Assembly (NCBI GenBank): GCA_045589215.1
Contig: JAZNOQ010000055.1
Coordinates: forward strand, 1 to 19,369
Source: JAZNOQ01 sp045589215
GTDB taxonomy: Bacteria > Bacillota > Clostridia > Oscillospirales > CAG-272
DNA: 19,369 bases
Direction: 5' to 3'
Shown here: positions 14,101 through 19,369 of the stretch, piece by piece
How positions within the stretch are numbered: position 1 is the first letter of the stretch
How the letters are laid out: the number at the start of each line of letters is the position of its first letter
Notes under the pieces: model-generated
The model's database searches: none
Told to the model about the DNA's origin: nothing
Seen by the model: the letters and a program-made list of their open reading frames with translations, nothing else
Translations under genes and position numbers: made by a program

Positions 14101-15219
14101 ATGCAATTACCGATCGAAAAGGATCTGTGGACCTATCTGAAGGAGACCTCGAAGCCCATCGTAATGTACGGAATGGGCAACGGTGCCGATAAGATCCTCG
14201 CGGCACTTGACGAATACGGGATCACGGTCTCCGATTTTTTTGCGAGCGACGGATTTGTGCGCGGCCACACCTTTCACGGAAAGACCGTGCTGTCATACGC
14301 AGACGTGAAAGAAAAATATGGCGCGGGAGGCTTCATCGTCCTCCTTTCCTTCGCGACCTCCCTTCCCGACGTCATCGAGCGGATCGAAGCGATCTCCTCG
14401 GAGACCGAGCTGTATGCGCCCGACATCCCCGTCGTGCTACGCGAGGATGCGGCCGATGCCGAGACCTTTGATCTTGCGTATTTCAAGGCGCACGAAAAGG
14501 AGTTGGATGCAGTCGACGCGCTTCTCGCAGACGATCGCTCTCGCGAGCTTCTGCGCGACGTGATCTCGTATCGGCTGACGGGAAATATTCGCTATCTTCT
14601 CGACCGCGTGGACGAGCGCGAGACGGTCTACCGTTCCCCCCTCTTCCCCGAGCGCTACGTCCACACCGCCGACCTCGGTGCTTACAACGGCGACACCGTG
14701 CGCGAGCTTCTTCCATATGCACCAAATCTCGAAGCGGTCTACTGTATGGAGCCCGATCCCCGCAATTTCAGAAAGCTGTCGGCGTATGCCGAAGCCGAAA
14801 CACGATGCCGTGTGATCCCGTTGAACTTCGCGGCGCACGACAAAAAAGAAACTCTCGTGTTCGAATCCAGCGGAAATCGCAATGCAACGCTGAAAAGCGG
14901 AAATCCCGCCGCGAAAAAGCACCAAAGCGTTGAATGCGATACGCTTGCCCATCTCCTTGAGGGATACGGAAGCCCGAGGATCGACTATATCAAATTCGAC
15001 GTTGAGGGCGCGGAAAAGGAAGCGATCGACGGCTGTCTCCCCATCATTCGGCGCGACCGCCCCGCACTTCTCGTTTCACTGTATCACCGCAGAGAGGATC
15101 TTTTCTCCCTTCCGCTCAGCCTTGCGAGTCTACTCAACGATTACGATTTTTATTTGCGCCGCTTCCGTTATATTCCTGCGTGGGATCTCAACCTATACGC
15201 GATCCCCAAAGCAAAATAA
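14101..15219 (+). CDS. FkbM-type SAM-dependent methyltransferase with N-terminal nucleotide-sugar-like domain
   Basis: The protein has 372 residues. The C-terminal two thirds are an FkbM-family methyltransferase: the SAM-binding loop DLGAYNGDT (191-199), EPDPRNF (217-223) and the family-typical IDYIKFDVEGAEKEAIDG (294-311). The first 115 residues form a separate Rossmann-like unit beginning IVMYGMGNGADKIL (20-33). It resembles the N-terminal domains seen in PglD-type sugar enzymes and in other FkbM proteins of glycan clusters. FkbM enzymes commonly O-methylate sugars or polyketides; the substrate here is unknown. GGAGGAG precedes the ATG. No glycosyltransferase or polysaccharide genes adjoin it. 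It stands alone between the divergent HIT gene and a terminator. Confidence 0.85.
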   Translation: MQLPIEKDLWTYLKETSKPIVMYGMGNGADKILAALDEYGITVSDFFASDGFVRGHTFHGKTVLSYADVKEKYGAGGFIVLLSFATSLPDVIERIEAISSETELYAPDIPVVLREDAADAETFDLAYFKAHEKELDAVDALLADDRSRELLRDVISYRLTGNIRYLLDRVDERETVYRSPLFPERYVHTADLGAYNGDTVRELLPYAPNLEAVYCMEPDPRNFRKLSAYAEAETRCRVIPLNFAAHDKKETLVFESSGNRNATLKSGNPAAKKHQSVECDTLAHLLEGYGSPRIDYIKFDVEGAEKEAIDGCLPIIRRDRPALLVSLYHRREDLFSLPLSLASLLNDYDFYLRRFRYIPAWDLNLYAIPKAK

Positions 15220-15223
15220 AATT

Positions 15224-15259
15224 GGGCTGTCCCGCGTTTTTGGTGAGACAGCCCTTTTT
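15224..15259. terminator. Bidirectional intrinsic terminator
   Basis: GGGCTGTC (15224-15231) pairs perfectly with GACAGCCC (15247-15254), followed by TTTTTC on the plus strand and AATTTTATTTT on the minus strand. It ends the methyltransferase gene and the convergent CNNM-type gene. Confidence 0.88.
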
Positions 15260-15263
15260 CATT

Positions 15264-16532
15264 TTATTCTTCTTTTTCGCCTTCCTCTTCCTCAGGTTCC
15301 TTTCGAATGACCTGAACGAGGATCGCTCTGTGTTCATCCGCCTGCGTGACGGTGAAATAGAGATTTTCGAATTCCAGAATATCGCCCTTCGAGGGAATGC
15401 GCTCGAGCTGCTCGGTGATCCATCCACCAAGCGAAACACTGTCGGATTCACTCTTGATGCCGTAGAATTCGCAGAATTCATCGAAGTTGACCGAGCAATC
15501 GACCACGTGGGTGTTCTCCCCGACCTCGCGGAAGGTCTCGACGACCTCATCATGCTCATCCCAGATATCACCGACAAGCTCCTCAAGGATATCCTCCATC
15601 GTTACGATGCCGAGCGTACCGCCGTATTCATCGACAACGACCGCGATATGCGCCTTTTCTGCTTGAAGCTTCTTCAGGATCGCGATGATCTTCTCCGACT
15701 TGTGGATAAAGATCGGATGCGCCATCACGTCCTTGATCTTACGGTGCGTCACACCGCCGCCGACGTAAAAGTCGCGCAGATGAAGCACACCAATGATGTT
15801 ATCAATGCTGTCCTCGTAAACGAGCAGACGCGAGAATTTGCTTTCGGAAAAGACCTTTGCGATCTCGTTCTTATCCTCGTCCACAGAAACCGCCTCGAGA
15901 TCGACACGGTGCGTAAGGATCTCCTCGGCGCGGCAATCGGTAAATTCGATCGCGTTCTTCAGGAGGTCTCCCTCCTCGTCGTTGATCGAGCCGTCCTGCG
16001 TGACCTCGTCGACGAACATCAGAAGCTCCTCCTGCGACATCTTATCGTCGCGCTTCAGGCGGAAGACCTTCGCAACGAGCTTTCTCCAAAGGGAGAACAG
16101 TAGGTTAAAGGGAGCAAAAATCCACCCAAACACCCGAATGATCGGGGCGGAAAAGAGTACAAATCCCTCGGGGCAATCCTTCGCAATATTTTTCGGTGTG
16201 ATCTCTCCAAAAATCAAAACGATCACCGTGCAGGCAGCAGTTGATGCCGCTGCACCGGTATCCGGGTTTTGAAGAAGCTTCACAAAAAGAAGCGTACCCA
16301 TTGAGGAAAGAAGGATGTTTACGATGTTGTTTCCAATCAGAATGGTGGAGATCAGCTTGTCATAGCTCGCTTCCAATTTCAAAGCAAGCTTCGCCTTTTT
16401 ATTGCCATCCTCTGCCATTGTTTTCATTCTGGTCTTATTCATCGACAGAAACGCCGTTTCTGTCGCAGAAAAGTATGCAGACATTATGATACATACAAGC
16501 ATCACGATGATATACGGTATATATTCTCCCAT
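15264..16532 (-). CDS. CNNM/CorC-type membrane protein (hemolysin C family, DUF21-CBS-CorC_HlyC)
   Basis: The 422-residue protein has the classic three-part layout. A DUF21 membrane domain spans about 1-155 with SATETAFLS (22-30), GNNIVNI (67-73) and FGEITPK (108-114). A CBS pair covers about 205-325 with SRLLVYEDSIDNIIGVL and VDEYGGTLGIVT (300-311). The CorC_HlyC domain is at about 335-410, followed by a Glu-rich tail. Relatives such as S. aureus MpfA and animal CNNMs are implicated in Mg2+ export or Mg2+ tolerance; the old name hemolysin C is not evidence of haemolysis. GGGAG lies before the ATG at 16532. It has its own promoter about 175 bases upstream, and that long leader may carry regulation (see the leader entries). 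Confidence 0.92.
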   Translation of the reverse strand: MGEYIPYIIVMLVCIIMSAYFSATETAFLSMNKTRMKTMAEDGNKKAKLALKLEASYDKLISTILIGNNIVNILLSSMGTLLFVKLLQNPDTGAAASTAACTVIVLIFGEITPKNIAKDCPEGFVLFSAPIIRVFGWIFAPFNLLFSLWRKLVAKVFRLKRDDKMSQEELLMFVDEVTQDGSINDEEGDLLKNAIEFTDCRAEEILTHRVDLEAVSVDEDKNEIAKVFSESKFSRLLVYEDSIDNIIGVLHLRDFYVGGGVTHRKIKDVMAHPIFIHKSEKIIAILKKLQAEKAHIAVVVDEYGGTLGIVTMEDILEELVGDIWDEHDEVVETFREVGENTHVVDCSVNFDEFCEFYGIKSESDSVSLGGWITEQLERIPSKGDILEFENLYFTVTQADEHRAILVQVIRKEPEEEEGEKEE

Positions 16533-16566
16533 TATGTACTCCCTTATAAAAAATCAAAATTATAAT

Positions 16567-16588
16567 AAAAAAAACGGCATAGTACGCC
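16567..16588 (-). terminator. Possible attenuator hairpin with U8 in the CNNM gene leader
   Basis: On the minus strand GGCGT (16588-16584) can pair with ATGCC (16580-16576) around ACT, followed by one G and eight T. The stem is only 5 bp with one G-U pair, weak for a terminator, so this is tentative. It lies between the small leader ORF and the CNNM start codon, where an attenuator would be expected. Confidence 0.35.
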
Positions 16589-16590
16589 CT

Positions 16591-16668
16591 TTAAGATGCG
16601 CCAATACCACACAAAATCAATGTATTCGTCACATTCGTATCCGCGTCGTCACTACTGCCACCGTCCAT
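16591..16668 (-). CDS. Possible 25-residue leader peptide upstream of the CNNM gene
   Basis: A 26-codon frame (ATG at 16668-16666, TAA at 16593-16591) lies wholly inside the leader RNA of the CNNM-type gene. It encodes an acidic N-terminal half (MDGGSSDDADTN) and a hydrophobic end (TLILCGIGAS). GGGAGG lies 12 bases before the ATG, a somewhat long spacing. The same bases can also fold as RNA (AATGT/ACATT and GCG-GATAC/GTATT-CGC), so the segment may be a structured leader instead of, or as well as, a coding one. No homologue is recognised. Confidence 0.3.
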   Translation of the reverse strand: MDGGSSDDADTNVTNTLILCGIGAS

Positions 16669-16706
16669 TGTAAGAAAAAGCCTCCCTTTCCTAAGTCAGT
16701 GCAGTT

Positions 16707-16735
16707 ATTATAGCAAATTTTATAGAATTCGTCAA
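16707..16735 (-). promoter_or_regulatory. Promoter of the CNNM-type gene
   Basis: Minus strand: TTGACG (16735-16730), 17 bases, TATAAT (16712-16707). Transcription should begin near 16700, giving a leader of about 168 nt before the ATG at 16532. Confidence 0.82.
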
Positions 16736-16774
16736 GCAAAACGCGAAGTTTTTGGGAAAGTTTATAATTTATTT

Positions 16775-16807
16775 ACAAATGCGCCCCGAGAATGGATCTC
16801 GGGGCGC
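16775..16807 (-). terminator. Terminator of the DUF2974 gene
   Basis: GCGCCCCGAGA and TCTCGGGGCGC (16781-16791 and 16797-16807) form a perfect 11-bp GC-rich stem with a 5-base loop just beyond the stop codon at 16814. On the minus strand it is followed by ATTTGTAAATAAATT, an imperfect U-tract. Confidence 0.75.
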
Positions 16808-16813
16808 CGCTAT

Positions 16814-18109
16814 TCATTTGCCGCTTTTCTTTTTTGTAGCCGCTTCCACCTTCACAATACGGAAGCGGATCGGACGCACCGCAACCATAAGCGCTTGCCG
16901 TTTTGCCTTTTCTGCCCGTCTCGCGGCGAGCTCCTCGGCTTTTCTCCGTTTTTCCCCTTCCGCGATCAGGCGGTTTTGCACCTTTTTTTCCTCTTTGCTT
17001 GCCTTTTTCATCATACGCTTCTCATCGCGGTCGGCGCGGATCACGCGCTGTCCCTCGTAAATGAGTCCCCGAAGCGTCTTTTGCAGGATGCCTCTCTGCT
17101 CGGGTGTGATGCTTTTGAGGATTCGCCAAAGAGCATCCTTATCGGCGTGGATGTCCGACAGCGTCTCTGCCGAGGTCGAGGAAAGGATCTGATACAGCGC
17201 CTCGACAAAGCGCTCACGCTCCTCGGGGACGATCGAAGCGACCCAAGCCTTCAGGGTGCGGTCGACGAGCTTACTCTCGCTCGTGCGATCGTCAAGAACG
17301 ATAAAGCCCGTCCCGAGAACCTCCCACGAAAAGCCGTCATGCTGAAAAATACCGTTATTCGTGCTTTTTACAACGGTATAAGCGCATTCGTGTTCAAGGA
17401 GCATTCCGACGATCGAGGTCTGCGGAACGATCGTCCGAACGCGGTCGCGGATGCGCGCATAGCCCGCAGAGTCAAGAAATTCGCGCAAAAAACCCGGTCC
17501 GTCGTTGTTATAAACACATAAAATCCGCTTTTGCGTATCAAGTGAGGCGCACGCCGCCGCATAAACGGCAAGGTTTCCCCCCTTACTGTGCCCGCCGAGG
17601 CGAAGCTCTTGCGGGTAGAGCGCAGCGATTCGGTCGAGGTACCGCACAGCGTAGGTCTGCGCGGGAACGACCGACAGAAAGGACATGTTGAAGTCCTCCT
17701 TCCATCCGACGAGGGTATCATCGGTTCCGCGATAGGAAATAAACACGGTTCCGTCCCCAAGAAGCATTGTGACTGCCGCAAACTGAAGCTGAGAGGCGGG
17801 ATCGATACGGCTCTCGTAGCCGGCGAGCGCAATACCGCCAAAGCGTTCGCTCTCTGCAGCTTTTTGAAGAAGCGGATCCAGATCCTTCGGCAGAAGCACT
17901 CCAAGCTCCACCCGATCCGCCTCGCGATATTCGGACAGAAGCCTCGAAGCTTCTCTCAACGTTACCGTCTCCGAAAAGTCCTCGGGCAAAACGCCCGCAA
18001 AGTCTACGAAGGCAAGCTCGGAGAGAATGAGATTATCCACCTCGTTAAAAGGGGCGGCGGAAAACGGGAGATCCCCGCGCCACGCAAGGTAATCGAGTAT
18101 ATTTGCCAC
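16814..18109 (-). CDS. DUF2974 (Mbeg1-like) alpha/beta-hydrolase
   Basis: The 431-residue protein begins with the family-typical ANILDYLAWRGDLPFS. Its alpha/beta-hydrolase core has FISYRGTDDTLVGWKEDF (123-140) and the nucleophile elbow GGHSKGGNLA (172-181, S175). VYNNDGPGF follows with D203, then FQHDGFSW with H257, a plausible Ser-Asp-His triad. Residues about 355-405 form a highly charged, Lys/Arg/Glu-rich helix, likely a coiled coil, followed by a short basic end. The chosen start is the GTG at 18109-18107, preceded by GGAGGTGAT at ideal spacing. An ATG eight codons upstream lies ahead of that site. Substrate and cellular role of DUF2974 proteins are not established; lipase or esterase activity is inferred from the fold. 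It has its own promoter and terminator. Confidence 0.85.
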   Translation of the reverse strand: MANILDYLAWRGDLPFSAAPFNEVDNLILSELAFVDFAGVLPEDFSETVTLREASRLLSEYREADRVELGVLLPKDLDPLLQKAAESERFGGIALAGYESRIDPASQLQFAAVTMLLGDGTVFISYRGTDDTLVGWKEDFNMSFLSVVPAQTYAVRYLDRIAALYPQELRLGGHSKGGNLAVYAAACASLDTQKRILCVYNNDGPGFLREFLDSAGYARIRDRVRTIVPQTSIVGMLLEHECAYTVVKSTNNGIFQHDGFSWEVLGTGFIVLDDRTSESKLVDRTLKAWVASIVPEERERFVEALYQILSSTSAETLSDIHADKDALWRILKSITPEQRGILQKTLRGLIYEGQRVIRADRDEKRMMKKASKEEKKVQNRLIAEGEKRRKAEELAARRAEKAKRQALMVAVRPIRFRIVKVEAATKKKSGK

Positions 18110-18138
18110 GGTATCACCTCCAATCGTTTGCAAGGCTA

Positions 18139-18333
18139 TTATATGTAAGTCAAGTCCTCTCTACCCTTTACAGTATAACATAGGCAGCGATATTTTGCAA
18201 GTGCCTTTTCTTCGAAAATCATCGAAGGATCGTTGTAGGTTACCGCACTCAGGTTGTTTTCGGCGTCACGAACCGTCGTATTCTGCACTTGCGTATCCGT
18301 CAAGGTTTTTCGGAGAAAAAGTAACCTCGGCAC
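18139..18333 (-). pseudogene. Possible decayed coding fragment (YD-repeat-like)
   Basis: A 64-codon minus-strand frame with a GTG start but no ribosome binding site contains TTVRDAENNLSAVTYNDPS, which is reminiscent of Rhs/YD-repeat sequence. Its 3' third overlaps the promoter of the DUF2974 gene, so it is unlikely to be a functional gene. It is in the same reading frame as the Rhs fragment at 18973-19194, from which it is separated by the lipoprotein gene and its terminator. It may be the far end of one interrupted rhs gene. Weak evidence. Confidence 0.3.
18172..18200 (-). promoter_or_regulatory. Promoter of the DUF2974 gene
   Basis: Minus strand: TTGCAA (18200-18195), 17 bases, TATACT (18177-18172). 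The start would lie near 18165, about 55 bases before the GTG start codon. Confidence 0.72.
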
Positions 18334-18344
18334 GGTGATTCAAT

Positions 18345-18385
18345 ATAAAAACCCCACACTTGAAAGTTTCCAATCAAGTGTGGGG
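18345..18385 (-). terminator. Terminator of the lipoprotein gene
   Basis: CCCCACACTTGA (18352-18363 on the plus strand) and TCAAGTGTGGGG (18374-18385) form a perfect 12-bp stem with a 10-base loop. On the minus strand five T follow. It begins 6 bases after the lipoprotein stop codon. Confidence 0.9.
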
Positions 18386-18390
18386 AAAAA

Positions 18391-18936
18391 TCATGTGATT
18401 TCTTCACTTATCCAACCAGGATAGTAAATACCGTATCTTTGAGTGCAATCATTAAAATTTTCACTATTTTCTAATTGTTGTTTGCTTAACAGTTTAAATT
18501 TCCTAATTTTATAAGGAGTTTCCGGATATTTAGATCGATACTGAGTATAAAATTCTACATATGCCACATACTCGTTTTCACTTGTGTTTATACCAAAAGT
18601 TGCAATCGCAAAACATATCTGCTCTCCAGGTACAATACGCTTTCCTGTAGCCATAGGGAAATTGCAATTTATATTTAGCAACTCTCCTTGATACAAATTA
18701 AAAACATAGTTACTACCATCTTCAAAATCGGACAAGGACACGACATGATCGGCAAAAAACGTTTTGAACACTTCTTGGTCATTCGCTTGTACAGCGGAAA
18801 AGAGTTGTGTTAAAACAGCTTCCATATCTTCTCCTATTTTTTCTTCGTCAAATTGATTGAATTTACAGCCCCAAAGATTCAATGTGGCAATTAATGCTAC
18901 AACGCCACTCATAATTTTTTTCAAGATAGGCTTCAC
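18391..18936 (-). CDS. DUF5104-like lipoprotein, candidate immunity protein
   Basis: This is a 181-residue predicted lipoprotein. From a GTG at 18936-18934, with GAAGGGGG 7-8 bases upstream, it reads a Lys-containing n-region (KPILKKIM), a hydrophobic core (SGVVALIATLN) and the lipobox LWGC, with C24 as the lipidated residue. The mature part, with AVQANDQEVFKTFFADHV and NYVFNLYQGELLNIN, resembles DUF5104-type lipoproteins of Clostridia, which are often found near Rhs or polymorphic toxin genes. The frame is fused in phase, without a stop, to an upstream Rhs-like fragment, but the signal peptide and ribosome binding site argue for independent translation. The gene is visibly more AT-rich than all its neighbours, a sign of transfer. 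No toxin gene is next to it. Family assignment is moderate; the immunity role is inference. Confidence 0.65.
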   Translation of the reverse strand: MKPILKKIMSGVVALIATLNLWGCKFNQFDEEKIGEDMEAVLTQLFSAVQANDQEVFKTFFADHVVSLSDFEDGSNYVFNLYQGELLNINCNFPMATGKRIVPGEQICFAIATFGINTSENEYVAYVEFYTQYRSKYPETPYKIRKFKLLSKQQLENSENFNDCTQRYGIYYPGWISEEIT

Positions 18937-18972
18937 CGGGTTGCCCCCTTCTAAATAGGTTTGCTTTCTCCA

Positions 18973-19194
18973 ATTATACTCGGTGAGACGGTTATTCGTG
19001 TCATAGTGGAAAACGCTATCAGTCGCTCCCGTGACGTTACCCGCCGCGTCGTAAGAGAAGCTTTCCGAAGAAACGACCGAATCGTCGCACAAATTCTTGA
19101 CGGTTCTCTCAGTAACTCTACCGAGGCTATCATAAGTATAACACATCTTTTCACAATTTGCAAGTACTTTATAATTACGGGGTACATCATAGCC
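18973..19194 (-). pseudogene. Rhs/YD-repeat protein fragment
   Basis: A minus-strand reading frame encodes CYTYDSLGRVTERTV, then SFSYDAAGNVTGATDSVFHYD and NNRLTEYN, three clear YD-repeat units of Rhs-type proteins. It has no start, no ribosome binding site and no upstream gene: it begins directly behind the 5S rRNA terminator. After NNRLTEYN the similarity stops abruptly, and within about 10 codons the lipoprotein gene begins. It is therefore a remnant of a much larger rhs gene, truncated at its N-terminal side by the rRNA operon boundary and at the other side by the lipoprotein module. Confidence 0.75.
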
Positions 19195-19202
19195 CCCCCA
19201 AA

Positions 19203-19235
19203 AACAAAAAAGAAGTCACCCCAAGGGATGACTTC
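19203..19235 (-). terminator. Terminator of the rRNA operon
   Basis: GAAGTCA and TGACTTC (19212-19218 and 19229-19235) with an inner CCC/GGG pair form a 10-bp stem. On the minus strand it is followed by TTTTTTGTTTTT. It lies 8 bases beyond the 3' end of 5S rRNA. Confidence 0.9.
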
Positions 19236-19242
19236 AGCGAAG

Positions 19243-19357
<115 letters not shown>

Positions 19358-19369
19358 GCGGTCTTAGGA

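Noticed and set aside
16533..16712. M-box (ykoK) or yybP-ykoY riboswitch upstream of the CNNM-type gene.
   Set aside because: The conserved blocks of those classes as I know them are not recognisable here, so the leader is reported only as unexplained.

Overview
The window looks like chromosomal DNA of a Bacillota bacterium of class Clostridia, moderately GC-rich and probably an uncultured gut-type lineage. This is inferred from the SepF/YlmG/YlmH division cluster, the lysine riboswitch, strong AGGAGG-type ribosome binding sites, TTGACA-N17-TATAAT promoters and a SipW-type signal peptide. Coding frames rarely use TTA, CTA or TCA, which leaves long open antisense frames; I treat these as shadows.

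Positions 1-7430 hold a minus-strand run of ten closely packed genes. In transcription order they are queA, a small membrane protein, miaA, an HlyD-like membrane protein, yggS/ylmE, sepF, ylmG, ylmH, lspA and rluD (cut by the window edge). It combines tRNA modification, the sepF end of the division (dcw) cluster, lipoprotein processing and rRNA modification. Several junctions are translationally coupled (ATGA overlaps), so much of it is probably one operon.

Positions 7431-9690 hold a plus-strand lysine-synthesis operon. A consensus promoter is followed by a 5' hairpin, a lysine riboswitch with an intrinsic terminator, a second stem-loop, then dapA and dapB and a strong bidirectional terminator. 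The aspartokinase gene (12267-13592) lies apart under its own consensus promoter, with no riboswitch visible in its short leader.

Between them, on the minus strand, is a 692-residue secreted protein with a SipW/TasA-type signal region, GLUG-like repeats and a C-terminal beta-helix bearing a regularly spaced cysteine ladder. Its leader of about 180 nt contains an imperfect inverted repeat.

Positions 13600-18110 carry monocistronic genes separated by terminators: a HIT-family hydrolase, an FkbM-type methyltransferase with an extra N-terminal domain, a CNNM/CorC-type membrane protein behind an unexplained leader of about 170 nt containing a possible 25-codon ORF, and a DUF2974 (Mbeg1-like) alpha/beta hydrolase.

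Positions 18110-19369 look like an accessory patch downstream of an rRNA operon. A minus-strand 5S rRNA and its terminator are followed directly by an Rhs/YD-repeat fragment, an AT-rich DUF5104-like lipoprotein gene (a candidate immunity protein) and another decayed coding stretch. This is the part most likely to have been acquired or rearranged. I found no CRISPR array, transposase, tRNA gene or complete novel multi-gene defence system.
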